Shown: positions 1 through 11,770 of the stretch, in pieces
How positions within the stretch are numbered: the first letter of the stretch is position 1
Layout of the letters: each line of letters opens with the position of its first letter
Source of the DNA: Nautilus pompilius
Lineage: Eukaryota > Mollusca > Cephalopoda > Nautilida > Nautilidae
Length of the DNA stretch: 64,000 nt
Assembly (NCBI GenBank): GCA_018389105.1
Contig: JACATO010001572.1
Span: forward strand, 62,001 to 126,000
Direction: 5' to 3'
Translations under genes and position numbers: made by a program
The notes under the pieces: model-generated
What the model was told of the DNA's origin: nothing
Database searches by the model: none
The model's input: only the letters and a program-made list of their open reading frames with translations

Positions 1-640
1 AAGGACCGTTGAATGTGCATTTGCCTCTTTGAGGTCGTACACCGAAAGCGAACGTCCTACAGGCGTTACCAGTGGAGATATGGTACCCGCCGCGACATCG
101 CCCGACGTTTGAGAATAGCGAATCTTTGCACCGAGCGGGAGACAAGGAGACGCGGATACAGGGGCTTTGTGCCGAAAATAAACGTAATCAACAACAGAAA
201 ATCTTAATAAACGGAAGTGGGAGACACCGCATTCACAGACCAGCAGCAGAATCCGGCTACGTTTTGAAGTGGCGACAGAAGGCGGAGATGAAGATGTGGT
301 TCGCTGCACACCGTAGAGAGTGATGCGATTCCACTTTTGGGGAAGTGGCGACCGGGCACCGAGTACTGTGGACTGACACGATATGCGCACGTGTAATTAC
401 CGCTGTCGGCCTTTAATGAAGTTAATCCAGAAGCATCTGGAACGTAACCGTCACGTGCGCACTGTTCGAACGGTTAGCATATTTCACCTGAATCTACGGG
501 CCGCTTTATGCATGGATACGCCAGCTCCCTACGAGCGGACTTCACGGCATGCGAGGCCAGAAATGTATACAGTAATGCTGCATATTTGTCTACCTTGTTC
601 TCGCAGGTAGATGCAGTCTTTGAGACTCCTGTGGGTTTTT
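1..640. other. Unassigned unique sequence
   Basis: This stretch has moderate GC and only short overlapping open frames, none of which I recognise. A pyrimidine-rich run ending in CAG at about 606 resembles a splice acceptor. The sequence after it reads VDAVFETPVGFFT and then a stop, followed by AT-rich DNA like a 3' untranslated region. That would fit a short terminal exon on the plus strand, but the evidence is weak. Confidence 0.15.
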
Positions 641-943
641 TTACCTGAAAAAAAAAACCAAAATAATTTTAACTTACACGTTGTAATTATTACTTATAAT
701 GTTATCTTTGTATGATAAATTACGTCTCGGATATTTATGTTGTTCTTGTGTCTTGTACAATCTTTGATTAAAAACTATTTGTTATATATACATATATATA
801 AGTTTTCATTTTTATCAACTTTTATTTCTTTTTAAATATCTTAATTACTACTTCACATTAAAAAAAAAATTTACCTTAATTAAATTAATTTTCTTAATGT
901 ATAAGTGTACTTAGCCTTATGGTCTACTATAATTTAACTATAA
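641..943. other. AT-rich non-coding stretch
   Basis: The DNA is strongly AT-rich with poly-A and poly-T runs and a short TA repeat near 785-800. I see no gene, RNA or element here. Confidence 0.6.
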
Positions 944-1689
944 GATGATGATGATAATGTCAGTACCTATATGACGTCTGTACATAGAGAGAGAGAGATG
1001 ATGATGATGATGATGTCAGTACATATATGACGTCTGTACACAGAGATATGATGATGTCAGTACATATATGACGTCTGTACACAGAGATATGATGATGTCA
1101 GTACATATATGATGTCTTACACAGAGATATGATGATGTCAGTACATATATGACGTCTGTACACAGAGAGATGATGATGTCAGTACATATATGACGTCTTA
1201 CACAGAGATATGATGATGTCAGTACATATATGACGTCTTACACAGAGAGATGATGATGTCAGTACATATATGACGTCTGTACACAGAGATATGATGATGT
1301 CAGTACATATATGACGTCTTACACAGAGAGATGATGATGTCAGTACATATATGACGTCTGTACACAGAGATATGATATGTCAGTACATATATGACGTCTC
1401 TACATAGAGAGAGATGATGATGATGATGATGATGTCAGTACATATATGACGTCTGTACACAGAGATATGATGATGTCAGTACATATATGACGTCTTACAC
1501 AGAGAGATGATGGTGTCAGTACATATATGACGTCTGTACACAGAGATATGATGATGTCAGTACATATATGACGTCTCTACTTAGAGAGATATGATGATGT
1601 CAGTACATATATGACGTCTCTACTTAGAGAGAGATGATGATGATGATGATGATGTCAGTACATATATGACGTCTGTACACAGAGAGAGC
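944..1689. repeat. 41-bp minisatellite with TGACGTC core
   Basis: About seventeen tandem copies of a unit near 41 bp are visible. Each carries GTCAGTACATATATGACG followed by TCTGTACACAGAGATATGAT. Some copies lose two bases (TCTTACACAGAG, 39 bp) and a few carry expanded GATGAT or GAGAGA runs. The unit is not a multiple of three and has no reading-frame logic. The TGACGTC and GTAC words link it to the other GA/CT arrays of the window. The copies are very similar, so the array is young or homogenised. Confidence 0.95.
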
Positions 1690-3190
1690 GCGTTTTACTT
1701 CGTTGAAATGCTTACAGAGAAGGTTATTCGTTAATAAGACGTTTGAATCCATCGTAATCTCTCATCAGTATTTGAAGACTTATTTTGCTTAACATTAATA
1801 ATGAATCGTGTAACGACGAGATGGCTGTATAAATAATAATAATTTTAAAAAATAGGCTGATAACATATATTTAAAAAGACTTCACGATTCATGTCAGGAA
1901 TATAACTGTGGGAATTGCGCTAGGGTCTAGAAAACAAATAGAAAAGTGGTTTACACTGTAGAGAGAACAAACTTCTCTTAAATTACAAACTGACAAATGT
2001 CTATACGAATCCAGGAAAGTTGGAAAACCTAAAATTCGCCGCTACGAAGATAAATACGAGTTTTTGTGCTTCTCTTTTCATTTTAAAGAATGTCGGTGTT
2101 TTTCTAAAAATTACCTCACTCATTTGTTGTTGTTTTTTTTTAATTCAAGCTCTACATCCTTAAGAATTCTAAACATTTAGCATCTGCTTATTTTATATGT
2201 ACTCTGTAAATGCCAGCCAGTGCTCACTGAATCAACTGCAACTGGACTGCATCTATATGAGTAAACGTATTTGTAAAATGTTTACATTCAGGGTGTTTAC
2301 CTACCTACACACCTGTTGTTTTTGTTGTTTTTTTTTTAGTTAATGCAGGTAAATCTATTTTGTTATTTCATGAAAGAAAGTAAGAACCGAAAAAGGTGGT
2401 AACCTATACGCGATATTTAGCTAAAAATTAAACACGAAACATTACAAGTAGTAATGTCGGGCGGCGGGAGGGGGGGGGAGAGAGAAGAGTTCTTGTATCA
2501 GTATTTAAAGATGAAGATGACAGCAGTGATCCACGTCACTCCAGACAGCGAGTTGTGGCCTGCGATCTGAACTAACTCGATTAATCCTGATGACTTTTCC
2601 TCCACTGACACCTGCATCCATAATGATACGGTCGCCGGTAAAATAATTCATGAAGCATAAGGGAAGATATTTCCAGTTAAAAAATCTTGTCACAAAATTT
2701 GGATCGCGTATGGATTTTCTAGCATTCATGTCTTTATATACATGTAACTCTATGCACTAATAAACCGATTTAAGTATGAAATACGGGATATTGATTGGCG
2801 AGTCCACAGTTATGGCGGCCGGCCGGTATCTATTTCATCGTGACTCACTGGCCGATGTTTTTTTTTTATTATACGAAAAGTTGATTTACCGAAACCTCGT
2901 CGGCCAACAAAGCTCAGCTTTAAGCTCACACGATGGGCGGAAAACAATTGTACAATAGCTGAAATAAAAATTTTAAGCAACGTGTTAATATATCCCTAGG
3001 TAACTGAAATGCCTCTCGTTTAGGGGTTTGTGTGTGTGTGTGTGTGTGGCAGAGAACCCATTATTTTTAATTTGACTAAAAGCAGTCAGATGGCGTCGTA
3101 TATTCCCATTCTCCGTAATTACCTTCTTAAGTAGCAGAACTTCTACCCGACAATTACGCGATTGGAATTATCCGTTAATTGCGGGGATAA
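1690..3190. other. AT-rich spacer with G-run and TG repeat
   Basis: I see no gene. The interval holds AT-rich sequence, several poly-T runs, a G-run near 2468-2479 and a (TG)n microsatellite at about 3029-3048. The open frames inside it are short and unremarkable. Confidence 0.5.
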
Positions 3191-3194
3191 TAAC

Positions 3195-3365
3195 TGATGC
3201 TTTGGCTTAGTGGAAGGGTCTGCGTGAATCCGTCTGGTGGGAAAACAAACAAAAACAAAAAAGAAAAATCCAACGGAATCTCCACAGGAAAACCATTCTA
3301 GAAAAAGGGATTGGACAGCAAATCGAACCGCCACCTCGGCGAGCGACAGCACGCTACACTAAATC
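3195..3365 (-). repeat. tRNA-derived SINE-like relic
   Basis: On the minus strand, starting near 3365, the sequence TTAGTGTAGCGTGCTGTCGC is followed about 20 bases later by GGCGGTTCGATTT. These resemble the A and B boxes of an RNA polymerase III promoter. No cloverleaf with paired acceptor arms is evident, so this is a tRNA-related repeat and not a tRNA gene. The A-rich stretch near 3241-3270 would be tail-side sequence. Confidence 0.35.
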
Positions 3366-3458
3366 ATCGACGGTAAAAATCGGTATCGTGTAATTTTCAG
3401 GTTGTCTTAAATCACCAGTTAGTCAAAATATGCTTTTGGGGGCTGTTTTCATTTCGTG

Positions 3459-4560
3459 TACAGTGATGGCCGTGATTATTACTCAACAGTGCAGTCACGT
3501 GTTGATACAGTGCACTGTGATTGGCTCTCGTGTGAGCAGCCAGAATTTGCTACACCTGCAGAGGAACTACGTTAATATAGGCGACGATATCATAGCGGTC
3601 AGTTGTATTGTTGTGCGTAATTTTGTTCGTGTGTTTTTCTTGTTAAAAAAAAAAGGGTCGTTTGGTCTCAGGTAGTTTTAGAGGTTCTACTTGTGCTGTG
3701 AACAGCGTGGCTCCTGGGAAGAAAATGTCACGTGACAAGTCTAGAGATATCCGAGTCTTGGCTGGCGAGGGCTGCTTCAACGCGGCAGATAGCAGCCCGA
3801 TCTTCCGTTTCAGAAGCTGCTGTATTCAAGACTCTGGAAGCAATGCGTTAAACTGGCGCCGGTCGAGGAAGAAAACCCAAGTTCTCCAAAGTGATGGTAG
3901 GTACCACGTGATAGACGATAAGCTAACGGAGATCTTGTGAATGGCCATGCTGTAGTAACGTTTCTTCAAGAAAAGTGAGACAGGAAGTGGCCTAAACTGA
4001 TGTGCAGATGGCCGGAAACCTTTGCAATTGAACAACAAGACTGAAAATGAGCAGCATAAATGAAACAGTGGGATGAACAAGCCCGGAAGATGGTGCTCTT
4101 CACAGAGGAGTCCAAAACTAAACAGTCTGGCAATAGTCAACGGCGGTTTGTTCGAAGACGGACTGTACATTGGTATAAAAGTCAGTCAGTGTACAGCAGC
4201 TACAGTGAAGCATAGAAGTAGATCGCTATAAGCGTGGGGTTGCACACCATTCAAGAGTTACGGAGACTTGCTTAAAATCGAAGGTGTACTGACTTCTTAC
4301 AGATACAGGCCGGTTTTCATCCATCGTGGTATTTTTTTTTTTCAGGAAGACAATCTTATTTGGCGGAGATTCATCATCTATTACGACAATGAACTCAAGC
4401 ACGCGTCAATGTGATAGAACACTATCTGTAATGTAAAGAAGCTGATGGAACACTCTCAAGGATGCCTTAGTCTGCACAAAGTCCTAACACGAGTCTCGCT
4501 GAGGAGACACTGCTGTTATACAACTACTAGGAAGGTCAAACGGCCACCAAGCACCTTGGA
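3459..4560 (+). pseudogene. Decayed Tc1-like DNA transposon (transposase relic)
   Basis: Tc1/mariner transposase blocks appear in order on the plus strand, split over frames. An N-terminal start MSRDKSRDIRVLAGEG lies at 3726, followed by an Arg-rich linker and DGRYHVID. FTEESK is at 4099 (family FTDES). TVKH is at 4202 and AWGC at 4232 (family TVKHGGGS..VWGCFS), followed by DLLKIEGV. YYDNELKH is at 4379 (family QHDNxPKHT) and AQSPN at 4474 (family SQSPDLNPIE). The first catalytic Asp reads as Glu, and stops and frameshifts break the gene. The left end may be TACAGTGATGGCC at 3459, which looks like a Tc1 terminal repeat next to TA. I could not find a matching right end. The element is dead. 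Confidence 0.75.
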
Positions 4561-4818
4561 TACAGTGTAAAAAGTGCTACAAGGTATTTGGAACGGCATT
4601 TCAGTTATAGATCGATAACCTGTCTTGGAGCAGAGAAAGGTGTCATTCTCTATATATAGCAAAGGGCCCACTTACCAAATACTAATCTATTGTACATCGT
4701 ATTCATTTTCGTTTTGTTTTCTGTAATAATACAATGTGTATGTATTATAATACACCGTTCGTTGCAATTACTCATCTTTTTGAATATCCTAAGTGTATTC
4801 ATTTCATGATTATTTGTA
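4561..4818. other. AT-rich sequence after the Tc1 relic
   Basis: This AT-rich stretch probably includes the eroded 3' part of the Tc1-like element. No matching inverted terminal repeat or gene is visible. Confidence 0.4.
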
Positions 4819-4838
4819 CGTGTGTGTGTGTGTGTGTG

Positions 4839-4869
<31 letters not shown>

Positions 4870-4872
4870 TGC
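4819..4872. repeat. (TG)n microsatellite
   Basis: This is a dinucleotide TG run with one TGGTG interruption and CGCGTGCGTG at its right edge. The flanking open frames on both strands are repeat translations (VCVCVC and THTHTH) and are not genes. Confidence 0.95.
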
Positions 4873-4879
4873 GTGTTTA

Positions 4880-5590
4880 TTTCCGTTAAGTATTACTATA
4901 CCTGCTCGTAGATCTTTTAATTTAACATTGCATAATTTGGAAGATGAAGAATTTATAAGACAAAAAAAAGATATGAATGACTTCTTAGAATCCAGATAAA
5001 ACACATTGTGACCAGTCTTAAAATGCGCCTGTCGAGACGCTGTACCAAGACATTATGAAGGACAGCTACAGTAAATGCTTCTGGCGCCACAGTTGCCAGT
5101 TCTTCTTTGTACATGTAACTTCATTTACAGGGGAAGAAAGTAAAAGTGAAGCTTATTCTTACGAGTGCGTGATGGAATATAAACAAACCGAAAACAAGAA
5201 GTCTGGCATCCCACCTCACATGGGCGGCGACCTTTGGAACCGGTCGGTGCTGCAGCGGTCTATTCTTGGAGAACGTCCAGTCTGCAGGGTCCCCGAAGGG
5301 TTCTAGACGCCCGAGTTTGAGTTTCTCCGCTGACGTGTAACCCCCTCTGCGCTGTCAATTTACTTCCTATCAAAAACAGTCTTTCTCACATTTCACCTCA
5401 TAACTCATCGTTTCCTATGAGAACCGACATTCGCAGAGTTGTTTGCACGAAAAAAGAAACCAAAAACAAAAGCCTGTATTTTGCAGAAGAAAGGAAAATC
5501 ATCCCTCCTCCAACTCACTTTTCTTTAAGGTACCCACATTTAAAGCATTCGCTATTAAACATTTTCAGTTTCCTAAAAAAAAACCACCAT
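4880..5590. other. Unique spacer, possible tRNA-like fragment
   Basis: No gene is recognised. Around 5222-5325 the words GCGGTCTATTCTTGGAG and GGGTTCTAGACGCC are weakly tRNA-like and could be an old SINE. The rest is featureless. Confidence 0.3.
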
Positions 5591-5599
5591 GAGTAATTG

Positions 5600-5730
5600 T
5601 TCCCAGACGCGCAATGGTTCAATGGTAGTCCGCTGGCCTACTAAAGCGCAGTGGCTTGGGCTCGATTACTGCAGGGGACCGACTCACTTCGACGTAGTTC
5701 CCTGGCACCATTTTTTTCCCGCTTTCCGCT
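5600..5730 (+). repeat. tRNA-derived SINE-like element
   Basis: GGTTCAATGGTAGTCCGCTGG near 5615 matches a polymerase III A box. GGGCTCGATTACTGC near 5658 sits where a B box would be. The body continues with CGACTCACTTCGACGTAG and then a T-rich stretch. The spacing between the boxes fits a tRNA-derived SINE. Nothing pairs like an intact tRNA acceptor stem, so it is not called as a tRNA gene. Confidence 0.45.
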
Positions 5731-6290
5731 CCATATCCATCAGCTGGACAAGTGGGTTTTTTTCTTGCCGAATCCGAAAGTGACTGGGAACTCGAGGCCC
5801 AGAATTTGAAAACGATACCTAGCGGACAGCTGCGACATTACGGCTTTCTCACTGGGTGTGCTTCTCTCGTAGGCAGAACCATAATGGAAAATTTTGCCTA
5901 AATTCCAACATTTTTTTTTGTTTTAAAAAAAGGAATTAGACCGAAACGCCATTAATATGCAAGCAAATGTCACCTAAAGTCCACCAATGGCTGTCTACGT
6001 TCTTCGGTTTTGGTGGTGTGTGGGTGTTTCCGCTTCCTGTCTCTTTTCAGTTCTCACGTGACCTATATTTACGGAAACACGATTCAATCTCCCTTATCTC
6101 TGTGTTTTATCCGACCTGCTTAGCAAAAAAAAGAAGGTTAACCTATCTAGGAGTTTGGGCTTTCGGTGTCAACGGAAGCGGTGTAAACTTAGAGAGGTAA
6201 AGTAAAATAATCTAATCGTTGTCATTTCCCCGGGTTTTTTTATTTCATTCGCTGCACTGGCGAATGTAATCAACGAGGTTGTGCCGACCG
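5731..6290. other. Unassigned spacer
   Basis: There are short T-runs and short open frames only. I see no gene or repeat family in this interval. Confidence 0.4.
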
Positions 6291-6292
6291 AG

Positions 6293-6401
6293 AGAGTTGA
6301 GAGAGAGAGATATGACGTAATATATATATATATATATATAAGATAGAGAGTGACGTCAGGAGAGAGATATGACGTCATATATAAGAGAGAGAGAGAGAGA
6401 G
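6293..6401. repeat. GA/TA array with TGACGTCA words
   Basis: GA runs and a (TA)n run are interrupted by ATATGACGTAATAT, GAGTGACGTCAGGAG and ATATGACGTCATATAT. It is a small array of the same GA plus TGACGTCA type as the larger arrays near 1, 9, 46, 55 and 62 kb. Confidence 0.9.
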
Positions 6402-7019
6402 CGTGCAGCTTCACACAACAAATGAAGGCCAGAAAGAAAAACAAAGAAACTCTAATTAAGGTAAAGGACAGGTAAGGTTTACGTATGTAAAGTTTACGTC
6501 ACTCTGTACGTCCGGGTTGCTGTTAATGTCAAAATGTCAAATCCAAGATGGTAAATCGTCATAATGGCTGGTAAGCCGAGAAGTACTCGTGTGTTAACGA
6601 CACCTTATTGGCTTCTTTAGTAAGCAGCTCGTGATGCACGCCCCCCCCCTCGGCAGTTTAACAATGCATACTTAATCGTGCTAGATGTCTACTTTCGTTA
6701 TCGGATTAGAGTAACTAACCGGGTAAACTAGTTAACTGTTTTACCGTGAGGGTGTGGATTACGTGATGATCGTCTGTGCTCCTACTAATCTACTTATCTT
6801 AGACGTTGGACTGCTGCGAATAAAGGGTTAAATCTCATCACAGCGTCCTGCCATAATAACTCGGGTGCCTGTTTTTATATACGATATGCGGTTTGTTGCG
6901 GAAGACGGCAAATGAAGAGAAAGATCGAGGCGAATTTGTTCAGGTTAGTATTTAGTCGAGCCACTTTTTGCATTGTGAAAAGTTTCCATCTTTCCTGGCG
7001 GTGAAACTGGACGTGGAAA
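6402..7019. other. Unassigned spacer
   Basis: This is mixed-composition DNA with a C-run near 6640. I see no gene here. It may include the far flank of the minus-strand Tc1-like relic that follows. Confidence 0.35.
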
Positions 7020-7500
7020 AAAATCGCTTCCATATAACGACTTAGATGTTCGGAAAGGATTCAGATCAGAACCCTGGAGTGCCTACAAAAGAAATACAAC
7101 ACTGCTCGACCCTTCTCATCCTGAATAATATGGGCAGGCGTCAAATCTTACTATTCTTTCTTTGTACAATGATTTTAAGATGGCACTGTAGCTGGCAGAA
7201 TGGAGTCTCTTCTGCAACTCTCTTTCCATCACGTCAGATTAAAGGCCATACATATCATAATGTACTCGCCTCCATACTTGACCGTGAGCTGAAAGCGTTA
7301 ATGTCTCCAACCTGAGTAGTGACCCCTAGACGTGAATTTCTGTAACCCGGACTCATCGTTGCCAAATACTCGAGGGTTCTTGCCAGACATATCGTCTGAC
7401 CAGACCCTTTTGAAGTGTTCATTTCTATTAGACAGGAGATTTTTGCGTGTCACTCATCTGATTGCTGCCAATCTGCGGAGATGCCGTTGGACAACTATCC
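7020..7500 (-). pseudogene. Second, more decayed Tc1/mariner transposase relic
   Basis: On the minus strand, pieces of a Tc1-type transposase appear in order from high to low coordinates. HFKRVWSDDMSGKNPRVFG is at about 7380-7418 (family VWSDES..LFG). LTVKYGGEYIMIC is near 7265-7288 (family TVKHGGGSxMVWG). A short SDLNP is near 7057-7072 (family SPDLNPIE). The blocks are in different frames with several stops, so this is a fossil. The order and spacing support the call more than any single block does. Terminal repeats are not visible. Confidence 0.5.
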
Positions 7501-8848
7501 AGACCTTTCCTGTTGCGATATCAGCGAGATAATCTTGAGCGATGGCCGCGATCTCAGCGAGCGACGCACATTATATGAATCAGGCGGCTGTGTCTGTTGG
7601 CTGAAAGACTTTTGGAGTGAAGTGTCGTTGGTAAGAAACTCACCGGAATATTCTAAAGCTCAGCCAGTGCGTCCATGTTGAACCAGCCCGGATTAGAGCA
7701 AACCGCACACCTTTTGGAAAGCCGTTAGACGATAAGGTGTCTCCACATTTAACTTCCGTCTCCGTTGAATATCCTCTAAGTACCGCGTAAATGTTATCTT
7801 TTGGTTCCGTGTGTCAGTCGTGAGAAACGAGGTAAAGATGAAACCCCTGTAATTTCGATATTCGCAACCTTAAATGCCGAAGGAATATCGATTTTTATCT
7901 CGCCATAGAGTCTCTCCTTTTGATGTGGAGTAGAAAAAAAACCAACATAAAGAATGGATTGGGCCAAAAAAGAAAACAAAATTCAATAAAGTGTTGAGCT
8001 AATATCATCAGTCGCGTTCTTAGAACGGGGAGCGGAATTATAACGGGCAACGAATTCCGGATAGCACATGAGCGCGAAATGGACCCCAGCCTCGATATGG
8101 AATAAACCGAGAGAAGTTATCCCTCAAGGACGTCAATGTGTTAAACTTACGTGCGAAGCAATGACGTTGTGCAGGGTAGGGTTAGGGAAATAAGTCGCAA
8201 GTGTTTTAAAAGCAATATTTCTGATCCTTGTCGACCCCAGATTATTAGGGATGTTTGATAACTGGTGCAAGCGATAGAATTCCGGCAAATCACCAGCTAC
8301 ATGTCGCATTGTGCCGGACAGTTATGGAGAACCAAGATAGATGTCACGGGTTTTCCTAATTGATCAGCCATCCAGAGTTCGGGAGGCGCTAAGTGGCTAC
8401 GAGTAAAAGCTATATGTATGTGCTGCACGACTCCGCCTAATTGATCGTCGTTGACAGCCATGCTGGGTTTGATTAACTACCATCAAAGTTGAAACTTATC
8501 TTATTTTTCAGTCGTCATGATGCTGTGCCTTATCCAGTCGTTCACACGTTCATTTTGTCTAATTGGTTTAACGTAATCACCTCACCAGTGCCTCTGGCTC
8601 GAGGTTGGAATATCCGAGTTGTCGTAGGTTCTTTCCCAGGTCCAGGTCTCTCGCTCTAAGAATTTTAGAGCCTGTACATACGTGCGAGAGTCAGGTATTA
8701 AAAATTTTAATGATCTTAATCCAGCTTATCCAAATAAGTTTATCTTATTCTTTTTACAACTTTTCCAAACGTAAAAAAAAGAAAGAAAAGCATTTGACGA
8801 CTGGCAAAAGACTACTACGGTTACAGGGGTTTCCAGGCATATTCCTCT
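7501..8848. other. Unassigned spacer
   Basis: Unique DNA with no recognisable gene. Part of 7501-7690 may belong to the 5' side of the minus-strand Tc1 relic. The end of the interval becomes A-rich before the CT array begins. Confidence 0.4.
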
Positions 8849-8854
8849 CTCCTC

Positions 8855-8899
<45 letters not shown>

Positions 8900-9015
8900 C
8901 TCTCTCTCTCTCCATCTCTCTCTCCTCTCCATCTCTCTCTCTCTCTCCCTCCCTCCTCATCTCTCTCTCTTATATATGATGATGTCATTCTCTCTCTCTC
9001 TCATCTCTCTCTCCA

Positions 9016-9047
<32 letters not shown>

Positions 9048-9379
9048 ATCTCTCTCTCCATCTCCATCTCTCTCTCTCTCTCTCTCTCTCCCTCCTCATC
9101 TCTCTCTCTTATATATGATGATGTCATTCTCTCTCTCTCTCCATCTCCATCTCCATCTCTCTCTCCATGTCCCTCTCTCTCTCTCTCTCTCTCCTCATCA
9201 CTCTCTCTCCATCTTCTCTTTCTACCCTCGTCTCTCTCTATCTCTCCTCTCATCACTCTCTCTCCATCTTCTTTTTCTACCCTCGTGTCTCTCTCTCTCT
9301 CTCTCTCTTATATATATATATATATATGACGTCATTCTCCCTCGCTCTCATATGATGGACGTCATATCTCTCTCCTGAC

Positions 9380-9433
<54 letters not shown>

Positions 9434-9436
9434 CAT
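8849..9436. repeat. Compound (CT)n array with TGATGTCAT / TGACGTCAT
   Basis: Nearly 600 bp of CT-rich repeat is broken by CATCTC words, by two TATATATGATGATGTCATTC units (near 8970 and 9112), and by a TA run followed by ATGACGTCATTC near 9327. Further TGACGTCAT words lie near 9358 and 9376. Poly Ser-Leu and Arg-Glu reading frames on both strands are artefacts of the repeat. Confidence 0.95.
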
Positions 9437-9990
9437 CTCTCCAAAGAAAAAAGAAAAAGGGGGGGAATCAGCCTAATGCCATTATCATCTTTATCGTCTT
9501 CTTGCTTTCTCGGAAGGAGATTGACGAAGTGATCGATAAGAAATGTCTCCGACTTCGTTACGCTGAGATGAGATAGCGTCGGTGGGGGGTGGGGTTCGTC
9601 GTACACTGATTGAATAACGAGAGATCTTCCCCCCCCTTCTTTTTCGCGAAGAAGCAGACAAATTGGCACGGAAGCCTTTCTTTCGCTCACACCAGAATTT
9701 TAAGGAATAACGGTTAACAAATCGAACTCTCGAAGTGGGGCAGGCCACGTGGCCAGCTTCTCGTAGAAACAAACTCTCGGAGAGTTGTTCGAAGCTTCCA
9801 CGTTGAAAACAGATTGGGTGGGGGCCCGAATCTTAAAGTCCCCCCTCTCCCGCCAGGCAATTTTTCTTTATTTTTCACAATGGCATCATCTGAATATGTC
9901 ATCTACGTCCGATCTTATCCGTAATTTCATCCAGATCGATTTTTAATCAACAGTAATTGAATAACGATGAGACGCTACACTCTGCTTAAT
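9437..9990. other. Moderately GC-rich spacer
   Basis: There are short G and C runs and open frames of under 100 codons with no recognised family. The GCAGGCCACGTGGCCAGC stretch near 9738 is a short palindrome around an E-box (CACGTG). No gene is called. Confidence 0.35.
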
Positions 9991-9994
9991 TTCA

Positions 9995-10246
9995 ATGCCA
10001 TTTGAGAATTATTTTTCCTATGCAGTAGCCGCGTACAGTATGTCAAAAGCGAGGTGGGATCAATATGGAACCCTGGAATACAGTATTGCACATTCACCGA
10101 CTACCCTGTTTTGTCCTGACACGATTTTAGCCATTAACCTAGCAGATGAACAACAACAACAACAACAACAACATCCTTTGTTTAGAATGACTTCCATAAT
10201 GGACAGAAAGACATTCTTACCTGACGTTCAACATCTTTTGTTTTAA
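9995..10246 (+). CDS. Small ORF with a poly-Gln tract, doubtful
   Basis: An ATG-initiated frame of 83 codons begins MPFENYFSYAVAAYSM. It runs through a (CAA)n microsatellite that gives seven glutamines, and ends DVQHLLF. No family is recognised. The stop is followed directly by TCACAGGTAAATG, which could act as a splice site of either kind. The length is within what chance gives in this window, so it is kept only as a candidate. Confidence 0.15.
   Translation: MPFENYFSYAVAAYSMSKARWDQYGTLEYSIAHSPTTLFCPDTILAINLADEQQQQQQQHPLFRMTSIMDRKTFLPDVQHLLF
10149..10173. repeat. (CAA)n microsatellite
   Basis: About eight CAA units encode the glutamine run of the small ORF that contains them. Confidence 0.95.
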
Positions 10247-10317
10247 TCACAGGTAAATGCCATAGAGCGACATCCCGACGTTCGAATCTTTTGTTTTAAT
10301 CACAGGTAAATGCCCTA
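10223..10317. repeat. 53-54-bp tandem duplication
   Basis: Two adjacent copies share GACGTTC, TCTTTTGTTTTAATCACAG and GTAAATGCC. Each copy has a pyrimidine-rich CAG followed by GTAAAT, so both an acceptor-like and a donor-like word were duplicated. Confidence 0.85.
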
Positions 10318-11105
10318 GCGAGGTATTCTTTATTTCGTCTGGTGGATCATGTCAGTCATTTCAGAGAGAAGTAGACGAATTTTCTTCCAGTAAATTCTGC
10401 GCCACCTTCGTGTCCTTCCCTAAACACTTTAAACAAAAAGCGTTTTCCAAATGGTGTACTAAGAAGCAAATCAAGCGTGAACCTACATCATTCTCAATTT
10501 AAAGAATCTTGGTTGCACCATGTATAAGAAGATAAGCAAGATTTCTTAATTTAAGTTCCATGTTGACTGTCTGTAGAACAGATGTTTTCAATTTTCAATA
10601 GATTGGCGTAGCCACCCGGTTTTAATAAAGTTTATGATGTTGCGCACTGTCATAGTTAACATAAAACTATCTTCTGTGAATAAATTATACAAAAATTCCC
10701 AGAGATTTCAGATAAACTGCTGCTGCTTTTCTCCGGCAATATTATCTGGCGCTACTCATGCTTAAGTTTCTCCGTGAAAATTCCTTCCTATGACCCGCGA
10801 TTCCTAATTATCTTTACGTATTATAACCACTTAATGTTTGTCGTAAAATATAAAAATACAATTCCTCCGTTTATATTACAATATAATTTAACTTTAGCTT
10901 TATTCATGAGTAATCGATTTGGATCACACCTAATGCTTGCACCCTGATTTTTTTGGACAACAATTCAATTCAGTCCCGAGATAATATAGCGAGAAAATAC
11001 CCCCCTGTTTATTAATTACCTTTTATTTACCTAAACGGTTTTTACAGTTCCCCAGCTAATGTATCCAACCGTTTATATATTTCCAAATCATCTTTGATTT
11101 TCAAT
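10318..11105. other. AT-rich spacer
   Basis: AT-rich unique DNA. No gene, RNA or repeat unit could be supported. Confidence 0.5.
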
Positions 11106-11109
11106 TTCA

Positions 11110-11530
11110 CTCTTTTGCATTCGCGGTCAAACTAGCGAGAAATAAAAAAGAGTCAGAAGCCGGAGTTAATTCGAGCGTGAAGTCTTCACTCTTCGGAACC
11201 ACGTCGCCATTGTTCCACGTGGAATAATTAACCAAATACAGTTTCTGATTACACGGCGAGTGAGCACCTGTACGACTGTTCCACGGCGGGACAGCGCTGA
11301 TATCTTCTCCGAGGGCGGGCCGGTCTTCAACCGAAACCTGTTGGCAGGGATAAACCAAACTGTGGCTTGGAGAGCCGGGGTATCTTCCGCAAGACGGCGC
11401 ACCTCACGACTGGGAGACCGGAACCGACGTCGCGGTATCACGTCATGGAGACGGAAGGCGAGCTGAGCGCAAACTCCGTGTCGCATTTCTAACGTCCTGC
11501 GACAGGCGCGCGTCCGGAATCTGAACGGCG
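11110..11530. other. CpG-rich island, possible regulatory element
   Basis: GC content and CpG frequency rise sharply against the AT-rich flanks. Open frames exist on both strands but none shows a family or splice logic. The composition fits an unmethylated regulatory element or promoter. Confidence 0.35.
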
Positions 11531-11695
11531 GGCCCCTTTAATATTGTAAATCATGTTCAGATCACTATGAATATCCAGGTTCGGAAAGATCTACAACTTC
11601 CCAGTGCAAACACAGTCAGGAATTAGTCTGAAATGCGATACGTACGTGAAAGTGCAGTAGTGACGTCGAGCAATATCCGAAATCGCGTGAATCTA

Positions 11696-11696
<1 letters not shown>

Positions 11697-11770
<74 letters not shown>
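11697..11770. repeat. (ATT)n microsatellite
   Basis: An uninterrupted run of about 24 ATT units. Confidence 0.97.

Noticed and set aside
3430..3675. 81-codon hydrophobic ORF
   Set aside because: It overlaps the probable left end of the Tc1-like element and has no family of its own.
8957..9690. Several 90-137-codon frames on both strands
   Set aside because: They overlap the CT array and are repeat artefacts.
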